Source: Cantharellus purpuraceus (Eukaryota; Basidiomycota; Agaricomycetes; Cantharellales; Hydnaceae). Taken from it: a stretch of DNA of 64,000 nt. The notes beneath the pieces were generated by a model, which did no database searches, was not told the DNA's origin, and saw nothing but the letters and a program-made list of their open reading frames with translations. Of this stretch, positions 46,291-57,700 are shown piece by piece. A program made the translations under genes and the position numbers. The stretch's first letter is position 1. Each line of letters begins with the position of its first letter. The stretch spans positions 2,852,001 to 2,916,000 of the forward strand of contig JALBUN010000023.1 of the NCBI GenBank assembly GCA_025174535.1, written 5' to 3'.

Positions 46291-47442
46291 CAGCAGATAA
46301 TGGGAGTGAAACTCCTTATGTCCACAGCATTCCATCTGCAAACAGATGGAGTGATGGAATGAGCAAATTGTTCCATTGGCCAAATACTTCATACCATTGT
46401 ATAAGATGCTTGCTCAGAAATACAACAAATATGTATATACAACCTATTTTCCTCAAATTTTACACAACACACTTAGATTAAAACTTATTTTCATATTTCA
46501 ACGTGATTCTCAAATTTTACACAATATACTAGATTAAAACATATTGTGATATTTTGGCATAATTCTCAAAAATAACTGTTTTTTCCCCATTTAGTGGTGG
46601 CAACTCTCTTGAGGGAACATCCAAATATCATTGATTCTTTCTTATACAATACTTGTAATATAATTTGCATTATCTTTAATTCCCACCTGGTATTTGTATA
46701 TCTAAATACACTATATAATACCAATTATATTAATACATACATTCCTATTATATCCATGTAAATGATTATGTTCATCTCAACCAAATGTCTTATCTTTTAA
46801 AGTTTGTTAGAATATAGAATATATGTTTATATTTACAAAAATTTCACACATCCGAAATCTTCTAAGATATCCAAATTGTAACTCCCTGGCTTTATGTATC
46901 ATTGAAATTCTGATGTATATCTCATATACATCAGAATATTGTATACTGACATGATTCTGAACAAGCATCTAAAGTGATCAGAAAGATTGGGCACACAAGT
47001 GTCCAATGGTGGAGTTTGCACTAAACTCCAACATAAGCTCAACAATGGGGTTTACTCTGTTTGAGCTTAACCACAGGTATATGCCTAGAATAGGCATGCC
47101 CATTAACAATGACACCAAGTTCAAGGGTGTCAAATGATTTGCACAGCAGGCTCAAATGAACCTGCTAGCAGTGCACGACACAAATATAGAAAGTCATGTC
47201 ATTCAGACATTTCATGCCAATAAGAAACACCAACCTTCCAGAGAGGTGACAAAGTCTACCTCTCAATGAAAAACTTGACTCTACCTAAGGGTAGAACCAG
47301 CAAACTAGTGCCCAAGTATATCGGGCCCTATAAAATAATCAAAGCCCAATCATAAAGCTTTGATGGTGACACTGGAACTGCCACCAGAACTGACTAGTAG
47401 GCATATTATGCCTATGTTCCATGTCAGTCTCATTTGACCGTA
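45408..47442 (+). pseudogene. Family B integrase (B3), split by MITE
   Basis: The N-terminal finger lies at 45840-46000 (NHAHQVVGHFGQLKTVNYI, stop, WWSGMTTDVKPFCTSCTKCQ). The catalytic core has [30 protein letters not shown] and, at about 46340, QTDGVMEWANCSI where the Glu is expected. Then comes the MITE (46405-46969), followed by the C-terminal part GDKVYLSMKNLTLPKGRTSK with frameshifts. It would join element cDNA to the chromosome; it is dead here. Confidence 0.75.
46405..46969. mobile_element. Harbinger/Tourist-like MITE, copy 2
   Basis: This 565-bp AT-rich element has inverted ends GATGCTTGCTCAGAA and TTCTGAACAAGCATC. It is flanked by TAA at 46402-46404 and 46970-46972. The uninterrupted family B sequence near 23835 (minus strand) shows the empty site. 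It is related to copy 1 at 2834 along its whole length. Confidence 0.85.
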
Positions 47443-47443
47443 T

Positions 47444-47680
47444 GTGCCAAATGATGAGATGAGATTCCTGAAACAGGAAGCAAAGTCATTTTATGACTTT
47501 GGGAACAATGACAAGCAGGAGTGGCTCATTGATGAAATCACCACTCATCGATGGATAAGCAATAAAGAACTTGAATTTCAAGTTCTATGGACATTGGGAG
47601 ATGTCACCTGGGAACCTTACACATCATGTAAGAACCTAGAAGCTCTAGATGATTATTTAGAACTTCAAGGGGTGATTTGA
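47444..47680 (+). pseudogene. Family B chromodomain (B3)
   Basis: EWLIDEITTHRWISNKELEF followed by QVLWTLGDVTWEPYTSCKNL matches a chromodomain (aromatic cage region, then W-E-P). The frame ends at 47678-47680. It closes Pol and probably targets integration to silent chromatin. Confidence 0.8.
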
Positions 47681-48105
47681 GCATGAGAACTACCTCATAG
47701 ATGGTAGTTCTCAGAGAGATGGAGCCCCAAAGATCTAATGGGGCTCAAGGGGGAGAAGTGGAGCTACCAAGAATAATGGTAGCTCCTAGTGGGATGCGAC
47801 AAAGAGCTACCATCAATGATGGTAGCTCAACAAGGGGAGGAGGAACTACCTCGATTAAATGGTAGTTCCTAGATAAGGATAGAGCTATCATAACAACAGG
47901 CAGCTCAATGGTAGAAAAAACTGCTCCCATAGGGAGCAGTTCACTGTCGTGCTACTCATAGTAGCACAAAGGGGTAAGCAATAATTGATTGCATTACACC
48001 CATGTGACATAGTCACTGGAAAAATTCTCAATAAAGAATTTTTGAGCTCAGCCATAAAAGGCTAGCGGTGCTTCTTTGAACCACCACAAACCCCCCTCCA
48101 TCAAA
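47681..48105 (+). repeat. Array of hairpins in the family B 3' region
   Basis: Non-coding stretch with consecutive inverted repeats: GAGAACTACC (47685) with GGTAGTTCTC (47703), GGAGCTACC (47760) with GGTAGCTCC (47778), and GAGCTACCATC (47804) with GATGGTAGCTC (47818). Next come AGGAACTACC (47841) with GGTAGTTCCT (47861), and AACTGCTCCC (47919) with GGGAGCAGTT (47932). Several share the core GCTACC/ACTACC. The B1 copy (22900-23130) has matching hairpins. A TATA-like CATAAAAGG at about 48053 precedes the third ORF. Confidence 0.9.
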
Positions 48106-48245
48106 ATGTCATCTCTCAGAAGGGAGATGATGGATGCTCAGGATGAGCATCCAATGGAAGTTGAACAAACTTCCACAGCGGCAGCACTGGCAATGAGTGC
48201 TGCAGATATGATCAGAGGTCATGAAGATGAGATGACCTTGAGATA
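48106..48245 (+). pseudogene. Family B third ORF, start (B3)
   Basis: MSSLRREMMDAQDEHPMEVE is followed by an Ala/Ser-rich stretch and ...GHEDEMTL, then a stop and truncation by family A sequence at 48246. The full-length relative is in B1 (21693-22800). Confidence 0.5.
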
Positions 48246-48628
48246 GGACATGGCAAAGGTGACCTTCACCTGATCAGATGTGAACACATCAGGGTGGTTG
48301 TGGAAATTCAACTGGCATTGCACCAAGAATGGTTGGAGCTTGCATGGATTGGAGCCATCAAATGGGTTGGGTTCCCGGACCTTGGTCCAGGACTTAGGGG
48401 CTTGTGAGGTACAGATGCTGCTGGCAAGCAGGGAGATGGCTTGTGCCAGGTTTGGGGAGGGCGGAGTGTCATCCTCTTCATTGATGGCCTCTATGTGGTC
48501 CATCGGTTCTTTGATGACCTTGGGGATGGTGTCAATGGTGGGAGTGGGCACCTTGACAGTTTGTGTGTGTTCAGAATTGGCAGTGGATTGTGGCATTGGT
48601 AGGAGTGAGTATGCCAGTTTGAATATAC
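48246..48628 (-). pseudogene. Family A fragment A4: gag N-terminus
   Basis: On the minus strand it begins MPQSTANSEHTQTVKVPTPT (48596) and runs through SWTKVREPNPFDGSNPCKLQ to about 48249. It is cut inside gag. The family A LTR lies upstream at 48629-49160, so this is the 5' end of a minus-strand element whose remainder is gone. Confidence 0.85.
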
Positions 48629-49160
48629 TGTTAGGTCCAATTGGGGGTCAGAGGTTGGGTCAGAGGTTGGGTTGGGTCAGAGGTTGGGTCAGAGTCGGAG
48701 AGGGAATCGGGGTGCATCATGGGGGTCGGAATGGACTTGGCTTCAGCTTATGTGCTGCACCCTCACTAATACCAGTGTCCGAGATTTCAGAGACAGAGTA
48801 TGACTTAGATAGTTAGGATTGGACTTAGGAACTAGGTGTGATTCAAACTGGGGAATGAAGTCCCCAGTTGGGCAACTTAAATACATATTTGAAATCTAAT
48901 AATAATTACTCCGGTGATGGGTCTCTGAGGCCGACAGCCTTACATGAGTATGTCTGAGTCTGATGGGGACAGATGTCCAGGTTCCTATGGTGATGCTGAT
49001 GCATCAATTGGAACCAGAGATGGATGGGTGAGATTCAGTGGTGACAATTGGACAGATAAATGGAGATGTGATGGTTTCCAAATGGAGTATAGATTTCATA
49101 TGTGTGGGGATCTGAGTGGATCAGACAGGGATCTGGGCATTAATGAATATAGTCATAACA
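48629..49160 (-). repeat. LTR A, 5' LTR of fragment A4
   Basis: It runs from TGTTAGGTCC (a few bases lost compared with TGTTATGCACTAGG) to GTCATAACA. It includes a short tandem duplication of GTCAGAGGTTGGG (48653-48690). Confidence 0.8.
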
Positions 49161-50154
49161 CTCCATTTATTGTTCTCCTTATAAGTAGTTTCTTCTTATG
49201 GGTTACAACAAACTGCTAGCTTTTATATTGCTTAGTATTAGTTTGGTGTAAGGGAGCGGTGCTCCTTACATGGAGATACAGCAGGAGTTACAAGTCTAAT
49301 CAAACCACTCATTCATCTGCTAGTCTATTACCATTCTGGCAGTATGTTCTATTTCTTTCTGTTTTGTTTACTTCAGGCCACCCACATCATGCTTTATTAT
49401 TCCACAAGCTGCCACACTTATTTGTTACTTGTTCCACAAATTACTATTCCTTTTGTTCCGGTTCCACACACCATCACCACACTTCTTTGTTAATTGATCC
49501 ACAAACCACTACTTCCTTCTTTTGTGTTCCATATCCACACCACTTCCACATTCTTATTCCACACACCCGTCTATCCATTCCACAACATTAGATAAGAGAC
49601 TCCTTAGATAGCTATAAAACGGATGTACTGTTAGATAGAATAAGACAAGTTTTCCCTGGTTCTTTGAAACAACAGGTGGCGAACTCACAGAAATCACTTG
49701 TTCCTTAAAAAAAAAACTTCACAAAAGCTAATCCTCAAACACATCAGCCAAAAGCACACTCAACACAACAAGGAAACTTACATTGGACTTGAGTCCAAAC
49801 TCCAAACTCCTTTCCATGTTCCATATCTGTCTTATTGTCCTATTGCTTTATCATTCAATTCTTCACATACTTATATGGGCTACTCTCTGTATGTTACAGT
49901 AGTTTGTATATCAACTAAGATTTGCCCATCAACTTCTTGGTTGCTAGCTTCTTGACAATTCAAACTCTGGATCCCTGATCCAACTCCATACTCCTAACTC
50001 CAAAATATTAGACTGATGATCTGAGGGGGCACAACACACAAGTTGAAGCCAAGTCCACTTGATCTGACTCAATAGTTATTGCCCCCACTCTGTCTCCAGT
50101 TGAACTGGTACAGTAAGGCCCCCCTCCCCTTCCTCACTAGCATGCAAACTCCAA
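49161..50154. other. No gene recognised
   Basis: AT-rich, with pyrimidine-rich tracts and repeated CCACAxx words at 49380-49590. No coding or repeat assignment. 50028-50110 resembles a decayed LTR A piece (GGGCACAACACACAAGTTGA). Confidence 0.35.
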
Positions 50155-50480
50155 TTACTGCTTTGAACCCCATGTACCAGCCCTTAACACAGTGGTGAAA
50201 CATAATTGCATGGCATTATGAAGTGCATTGAACTTTGAATTGATACCACTTTGATAGGTCTTCCTTTTCAGGTGGTTCCATGCATCAGATGCACTAGTGT
50301 ATTGTTCTATCTCTTGGGCAAGGGAATCCTCAATGACCTGACAGAGAGCTCTCACAATCCAGTCATTCATTTTGTCCCATTCAACCTTTTTTGCACTGTC
50401 TTCAAGAGGCTCCTTTTCTGCCCCTTAATGTAAGACCATATGCCACTTGATCAGAGGATCACATGGCACTTCCTGGACCA
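50155..50480 (-). pseudogene. Copia-type Gag fragment, second family
   Basis: The minus strand reads DKMNDWIVRALCQVIEDSLA, QEIEQYTSASDAWNHLKRKT and FNALHNAMQLCF, typical of the Copia Gag (UBN2-like) domain. It differs from the Gag at 39204. It is interrupted by a stop at about 50435, and no pol follows. Confidence 0.65.
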
Positions 50481-50903
50481 TTGAGGCCAAGTACCAGTGA
50501 ATATTCCAATGGACTTCTTTGTGAGTCTGACTTCCATCATATTGATGAATTTTTTCAGAAGTGATCATGTGGAGTAAAATCTTTAGATTTCATAGTGTGG
50601 ACTGAGGCCCAACCTATTGTAATCTGAATAATAAAGCTCAGTCCATATATTGTGGATATGGCTGATTATCTATATGAATAATAAACCTGTACAACATAGA
50701 TCTAAGTAATGGGTAAAGAGTATATGCATCAATGTTTCTCACCTCAGCATATATTGTGGATATGGCTGAGGGTTAGGAAAAACACCACAGATGTATTATA
50801 TACATCTGTAAGAGAAAAATAGATAATGGGGTTCTGATGGACACCCGATTCCATGGTGTGTCATCAACATGGACATACTGAACATATGCTCTATATTCCA
50901 ACA
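50481..50903. other. Spacer with direct and inverted repeats
   Basis: TATATTGTGGATATGGCTGA occurs twice (about 50655 and 50752). A hairpin ACAGATGTAT / ATACATCTGT lies near 50783-50805. It may be the LTR of the neighbouring Copia fragment. Confidence 0.35.
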
Positions 50904-51392
50904 TGTTGGGTTGGAGCTTTAGGGTTGGAGTAGGAGTCAGAGTTGGAGTTGGGGGAATGGTTGGAACAGACTTGGCTTCAGCTTATGTGCTGTGCCCTCA
51001 CTAATACCTGTGTCTGAGATTTCAGAAATGGAGTATAACTCAGATAGAAGGATTTAGACTTACTAGATGTGATTTGATATTCAAACTGGGGAATGAAGTC
51101 CAGTACAACTTAAATACATATATGAAATCTAATACTAGTTACTCCAGTGATGGATCTCCAAGGCTGATGGCCTTACAAGAATAGATGTCTGAGTCTGATG
51201 GGGATGGATGAACAAGTTCCTATGGAGATGCTGATGCATCAATGGAATTGGAGATGGATGGGCAGGCACAACAGTGATGATCAGATGGATGGATGGAGAC
51301 ATAATGTGTTTCCATAAGAGTATAGATTTCATGTGCATGGAGATCTGATGAGATCTGATGGGGATCTGGGTATAATGAATGAGGTTGTAACA
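50904..51392 (-). repeat. Solo LTR A
   Basis: It ends GTTGTAACA at 51392 and contains the conserved LTR A centre (TTGATATTCAAACTGGGGAA). The left end is degraded. No internal sequence adjoins. Confidence 0.7.
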
Positions 51393-51602
51393 CCCTTCTG
51401 GCATGATCCTATCCAAGAATGTCCTATATCCCAATTCTGACAGAGATGACAGTGATAGCTGGCTTTGTGAGATGGTGAAATATCAGACTGAAATGATTTG
51501 ACCAGCAACATGTCAATGCAAGTCTGTGAAGTTTCAAGTATAAGAATCAGACGGAGGTCCCAACATTGTTCTAACATGGGTAACACAGGATATAAATTGT
51601 TT

Positions 51603-52642
51603 CTAAGATACATTTAAAGTGGTATGTGTTCCTTCCTGGTTGCTTGAAAGTTTCTTCGCCCAATCATATCCCAAGTCAACATCAGGCTTCTTCCAATTAT
51701 CTAGTGCCTCCACCGCAGGAGGTCCCCAATCGAACGTCTCGTGGGCCGATAAATCAGAAGGCCCATCTACAAAGACGACTAGGCCTTCATTTTTGGGCTG
51801 GATGAAGCCGTTGCGAACGCCGGCTCGAATAAGGTCTCGCAAAGGGTTATAAAACCCCAAGACATTCAATACAACCACAGCTAAGAAGCGATGAGGCTTA
51901 CTATGAAGATGGATAAGGCTCGACTCAAATTTACTCACGCTTCTCATGTAGCCCAATCTGCGACCAGGTGGTGACTTCCAGGAGCTAAAAGACGTAAACA
52001 ACCTTGAGTAGGTGAATGACTAGTGAACACACCTCCTCAAACGTTCCAAAGCCACCTGGAAGACCGAAAAATCCACGCACGAGTTTGGCCATCTCTACTT
52101 TTCTTTCGTGCATTGAGTGTACTACAATTGTCTCTGCCTGGTCATATATACGTTGAGTAGTGATAAGAAGACAATTGATTGGAAGCGTTGCTTACATTTT
52201 CCATACCGGGCATCTGGCCATCACTGTCCAATGCCACGAACCTTGGATTATGACCATCACCCAGGATCTTGCACAATTGCTTGCCTTGTTGTACCATGGC
52301 ATAAGGCACAATTCCTGTCAGCATAAACATGAATTGTACACGAACTTCAGCTAGAGTATCCGTGCATAAACTACTTGCCCGTAACATGAGCTCCGGCTTT
52401 TAGGGCAGCACCAGAAGCCGTTCCCATTATACCTTTCTTGCCCCCACCATATACAAAGCCCATTCCAGATTTTGCGATAGCAGATCCAAGCGCTGCAATG
52501 ACACGTGAATACGTGAATGCCGCAACATTGCAACTGAGCGTTAAATATTGATCTCTAACCCACATTCTGCCGCATGTATAAAGGCTGGCTGGTTTCCAGG
52601 ACTTGAACCACAAAAGACTGCCACTGCGTTAGGAATGGACAT
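51603..52642 (-). CDS. LOG-family phosphoribohydrolase (lysine decarboxylase-like)
   Basis: Six exons, joined in transcript order: 52642-52564, 52492-52379, 52314-52196, 52137-52033, 51984-51939, 51880-51603; total 741 nt, 246 residues. The fold is Rossmann-like: [10 protein letters not shown] near residue 10 and [12 protein letters not shown] near 40. The family signatures SMHERK (112-117) and PGGFGTFEE (131-139) hold the catalytic Arg and Glu. LOG enzymes release a free base (such as a cytokinin) from a nucleoside 5'-monophosphate; the fungal substrate is not established. Most introns have GT-AG ends and all keep frame, but intron 2 starts GC (GCAAGTAG). Start ATG 52640-52642 begins right before the nucleotide-binding strand. 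The length is usual for the family. Transcribed in the same direction as the next gene upstream, 277 bp away. Confidence 0.9.
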
Positions 52643-52919
52643 CTTGAAGTTCCAATGACACAATAACGGTGAGAAGTACTTGGTAACGGATCGTTGACTC
52701 TTGGTTGACTCGGTACGGCATACATAAATAAACCTGATTAAGCGTGACTAAATATTACTGAATCGGGCCTTTTGCCACGTGACTGGAATTGGACAGACCC
52801 GTATATGGCTGAGTAGTTCCTGCTGATAGACCACTTGGGTTCCCACCCTGATTACTAGTAAGCTTGCCGTGGACGCTCAGGTTGAATTAGCACCATATTT
52901 AACATGCCAAACAGACTAA

Positions 52920-54452
52920 TTAAGTATCTACATAACTCACGAATTGTTCCGCATGAGGACCTGTGGTCGAGCGACCCCACTTTGGTTCATCTGATCTCTT
53001 CGCTTCGCCGTTCCTCAAAACACGATACCTTCGGCCACGCCAGGTCACCTCATTTCCGAAAACCCCCAGTATCCAAATGGGGAGTGCCAGCAACTCTCGA
53101 CAGGCCCATGCTCGAACGAAAGACCAACGTCTTGAGGGGAGAAGAGGGTCTCCAGCGAGTGATGTGAAGATGTCAAGGTCGACTAGTAACCACGAAGTGA
53201 TGTGGGCAGGCAAGAGAAGCCACCATGGCAATCCCACGAGGGTATGAAGAGCCCACGCACCAAGCAAACCCGCAATAATAGATTCAGTAAATGGTTCCAA
53301 CAGCGTTGCTGCTAGGACCATGTGCTTCCGTACTCGGATCCAACGAACGCGCCGCCACACATAGGTCGAAATATCCATGTCACCAATGGCGTTGCTAGCT
53401 ATGTCACACGATAGATCATGTCGAAGGCCAAGCTCGTGCCATAATGCACTAGCGATCATATTGTCCTCTGCAAGAAAGCGGGAAAATGCAGGTAAACCGG
53501 CTTGGACGGAAATGGAAGATGGTGTGGAAGGCCGCAAACTCCCCGTGAGGCGATCGACGTCTGAGCGACGGTACATGTTCGATTTGCCAACAACGCAGGA
53601 TTCAATGGCGATTGCGTTGATAGCGAGGTACATTTTAGCATGGTTTGTGTTGAGGAATGCTTCTTCGATACGTGCACCGAAAAGATCCTTAGTTGTAAAG
53701 GCAAATGGTATGTGATGCACTAGACCTATCCGACGCTTCTTGCCCTTGCTGGGGGTGAACTCTGTCTCCGGGGGGTCAAGGACATCAACAGCGCGTGCCA
53801 GCGTGCCATGTGCAACCTGGACATTGGAATCCAAAACCCAGATAATATCGTATTTTGCTTGCCTATACGGTCGTATTAAATTGTTGACTTTGGGGTTTAC
53901 ACCAACAACCTCCTCGCCTATGTGAAAGGATGAGTTTAGTTGTCACCCAGGGACGAGAACAACAACCTATCACGATAGATGCATCAACGGCAGGATTTCG
54001 CGCAACAAGATCCCGCATCACCGGCAATGCTGGGTCGTCCTCATTTGCCACGGCAAGTAGTATTTCAAACTTGGGATAATCTTGTTTGAATGTTGAGTCT
54101 AAGTTTGCATAAAGATCTGCATCTAGTCCTTTTAATGGTCTGATAATAGAGACGCCTGGGACCTCGTCTGGAGAAGTGGAGGCTAGAGGGGACCTAGGAC
54201 GAACTTGATATCGTTTACGCCTGATAAAAATGGCAGAATGTTCTACAAACACTTCGGCGAGGAAGCGCAGACTCACGCAGTGTGCCATCCAAGCAGGCCG
54301 ACCGACCATAGTAGAACATACCACACGAGCGCGATGAGAGCAGCCCAAAACCTTGTGGTTGAGGACATGCTTGTTGGCTGCAGACGTGCCTGTTCCTGCC
54401 TGTACTTGGTCGGAGTGAGCCAAGCGACAGTAAGACCGGCGCCACCGCCCAT
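52920..54452 (-). CDS. GCS1: Ceramide glucosyltransferase (GT21)
   Basis: Three exons: 54452-54277, 54220-53967, 53917-52920; total 1,428 nt, 475 residues. It transfers glucose from UDP-glucose to ceramide, making glucosylceramide in Golgi/ER membranes. There is an N-terminal membrane anchor (about 35-56). The GT21 signature residues are present: D1 in VANEDDPAL (120-121), D2 in WVLDSN (173), D3 in LAEDNMI (295), and the R-x-x-R-W box RRVRW (332-336). Further hydrophobic segments follow (about 345-430). The start is the first true ATG in frame; an apparent earlier start is a GTG. Introns of 56 and 49 nt have GT-AG ends. It is head-to-head with the SCAP-like gene across 262 bp. No lesions are seen. 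Confidence 0.93.
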
Positions 54453-54714
54453 AATCACTTCAAACCAGCTGTAGGCTTCCCTTATCGTCTTTCATGAGGC
54501 TGCTGAGACGATCGCAGCGGTTTGTAGGGTTTCCAATCTATGATATGCACACAAGCTAGCACTGTCCTAACGACATTGACCTATTCTACACCATGTTAAA
54601 CCCTGTGAGGCTTCCCCACCGCGTCAGGAGCGTAACATCTCAACACTTTCACCACTTCGGAATGTCAGTTTCGTTTGGTTCGATACTTCCTCCTTAAACA
54701 CTCCACACTAACTC
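54453..54714. promoter_or_regulatory. Shared divergent promoter region
   Basis: These 262 bp separate the start codons of the ceramide glucosyltransferase (left) and the SCAP-like gene (right), so both promoters must lie here or overlap the genes. No clear TATA box or sterol-regulatory element was recognised by eye. Confidence 0.5.
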
Positions 54715-57700
54715 ATGCCGCGCTGTAGCCATTGTGCGTCTCATCCCAAACGAGTCATCCTCGTATCCTGCGTGGTCATTACTTCGCTCTTCTACCCCGC
54801 TCTCGCACCCTACTCCTCGTCTAACCCCCAGTATACTCTCAGTTATCTCTCATCTCTGTTTGATGCATATCAGTCCGACTTGCAAGAGATATGGGAAAGC
54901 CACGACGCGTTGCATATCCTTGAAGACGCTGCTACAAGGGCAAGATGTGGCATGGAGAGAACATTGCGGGTCGAAAGAGTTTTTGTACCAAGCTCTGAAT
55001 TGACACCAACCGGTGCTGCTACGCCTGCCACACTCCAATTTGCTTCAAAACTGAGCGATAGGATCGGGAGCGTTTTGAGGGATTCACAACCCCCACTGTC
55101 CTGCGTCCGTGCCCCCAACAAGCAGTGTTTTGTTTTGTCTCCTCTTTTGTTGTTTGACCATGGTATACCTTCCACACCGATCGAAATTCTCAACACGATG
55201 AATGTATTCCCAAACATCACCATTTCTGGAATTCCACTAGGCGTGCCCATGCTTTTCTCAGGAAGGTCTTTCACAGATGATCATCTCGGAACATCGGTTG
55301 AGCATGTCGCGTTTCTCGCGTGGACATACTTCTTCCTTGAAAAAGACTGCCTAGCTTCAGATGGCCACGAGCAGTGGTTAAAGACCCTTGAAACAGCCAC
55401 TTCTGACACCCTAGGATCCATCTCGGTGACACCCTTTGTGTTCCAGAAGCCAAGATTTCTCGCTTTGCAGTACGACCCTACTCTTTCCCGCCCTTCCCAT
55501 TTCTCCGCCATTTCGCTCCTCCTCTATCTATCTTACCTCGGGGTTTTCCTTTCCTTTTCGGGATCATTGCGTCGGATGGATACGGTGCACTCGCGCTTTG
55601 GATTGACCTTTACGGCCCTCGTCGAGATCGTAGCCAGTACAATTGCCAGTGTTAGCGTTTGTGCTCTTGCTGGCTTTCGAATAACCATGGTGCCCTGGTA
55701 AGCTTGTTACAATCGCTTTACTACAGCGGGTTCTTATCCTTCATGCGTCAGGGGTATTCTGCCTGTTATTATAGTCTTCGTTGGCGCCGAGAATATGTTT
55801 CTGCTTGTCGATGCTGTTACGTCCACGTCAGTTACGCTTTCGGTAAAACAACGTATTGGAACCGGCCTTGCCGTCGCAGGCACGTCAAATACACTCAACA
55901 CAGTTTCGTATAATGCTATCCTAGGAGTCATTGCATTTTTCGCAACTGGTGCTATCCGCCAATTTTGCTCTTTTGCCATAGTCTTATTGGTTGCGCATTG
56001 GTTCTTGATCCACACATTTTTCGTTGCTGTTCTTTCCATTGATCTGCAGCGTCTGGAGGTCCGTATGCTGAATCGTTTTTTTATGGCATGGACTGAGTTG
56101 CAAGTGTAGTTGAGCGACATGCTAACCCAAGACAAAGCATTAAAGCCAACAGTTCCTCCCGTAGCACCTAGACCAACTACCGAGCCCCTGCCTTCCAGAC
56201 GTAGACGAACAATGAATCAAATCCAGCAGCGACTTCGGGTTGTACCCACCAAGAACGGTAGTCTTGTACTGGTGAGTGATTAGCGTAGGTGTTTCCCCTG
56301 CGTGCTGAGCGTTCTTTATAAAGATGCTTACCGTAACAGTGACCCTATATTATGTCACATACCCGTTCCCCAATCGTCCAGAAGTCGATGCGGATCCACT
56401 TGCTTTCCTCCAGCATGCGATGCGACGTCCTCCTCCGATAGTCGAGGAATCATCATCCCCAGCCTTGTGCCTTTGGAACACCTTGAATCCTGAGCGTGAT
56501 CCTCTCGTCAACATCCGGATTGAGACGCCCATGGTGGTTGCGCAAACCACCCCAGGCACCATTCAAGCACCAAACGTACGCCGACAAGATATGCGCAGTA
56601 ATGAGCACATGGCACGCCGTGCCTTCTGGCTGCTCAAAATTGTGATGCTACCCATCGGGACGACAACGAGTTGCCTCTATTTACTCTTGCTCTACCTCTT
56701 AAAGGACGCTGAGCTTCTCGAAGCCCAGCGAAACAGACCAGAGGCAGGTTCTGAAGATGACCCATGCTCTACTACTCCACAAGTTGAAGGCAACGTGACG
56801 TTCACGCCGCTTCCTCGGGCTTTCGCCACAGACGTGGAGTTCATTGCCACGAACCATGATGCTTCCGTTGTCGCCATTGTCAGCGCGGAAAATGAGCTCG
56901 TTGTTTGGAATGAAGGGTACCGCAAGTTGGACGTTTGGGGTGCCTTTACACCTGGCTCCAGTGCATCAGGCGCCCGGTCATGCATCACCACGGTCGCCCT
57001 GGACTTCAGCGGGCAATATTGTACCATCGGTACGAACTCTGGTGTCGTATGTATTTGGAGAATCCAATCGGACAGATTCCCTGCCCACACAGATTCTCAA
57101 CTCATCTCAATTATTTTGCCTGCCCCCATCACAGACATAACGTTTGTATCGGCTGATCATCGTTCTTCATCACCAACACATTCGACCAAAGTCGATATGC
57201 ATTTATGTCCTTCAGAAGAGAATTTGTCCGTCGTCGTGGCATGCGATAACGGGAGGGCCTTCCAGACCGATCCCAGGAGTTGGACCACCGTCCGCTCAAT
57301 CCATCCGTCACACGCAGAGAATGTGTTTCGCTCGCATCTTCTCCACACGGCTGGCCATGGTGCCTACGTTGCATATACGTATTGCGACGGCACTGCGGAG
57401 CTTTTCTCACCTACAGATGGTTGTGGGTGGGAATCTATGTGTCTCATACAGGCTGGCAATCACATGGACCTTGTCACGGAGTTGTGTTTAAACTTTGTCA
57501 AGGTGGATGGTTCATTTGGCGTCGTCCTAGGTGCAGCTACTAGTGCAGGTCTAGTCTCCCTGTGGGACCCAGCAAAAGGAGAGTGCATCTTCTGTTTAGA
57601 CAATGTTTTCGTGGATGCTACCCAGTTGCGGATCGCCCCTATTCTTTCGCAACCCTGTCAGCGGTGCGGCGAATTCACTCCAGATGCTTTCGCATTTACC

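Larger units (their letters stand above)
40416..48245 (+). mobile_element. Ty3/gypsy family B, copy B3 (most complete)
   Basis: Order: 5' LTR (40416-40684), gag, protease, RT, RNase H, integrase, chromodomain, hairpin-rich 3' region, start of the third ORF. It is truncated at 48245 by a minus-strand family A fragment, so the 3' LTR is missing. A MITE interrupts integrase (46405-46969). Stops are many, mostly TGA at Trp or Arg positions. Short inverted repeats occur about every 45 bp throughout. Confidence 0.9.

Noticed and set aside
47681..48105. Hairpins as transcription terminators
   Set aside because: Similar hairpins occur all through family B, including coding regions, and eukaryotic polymerase II does not use such terminators.
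54456..54458. An upstream start for the ceramide glucosyltransferase
   Set aside because: That codon is GTG; the first ATG is at 54452-54450.
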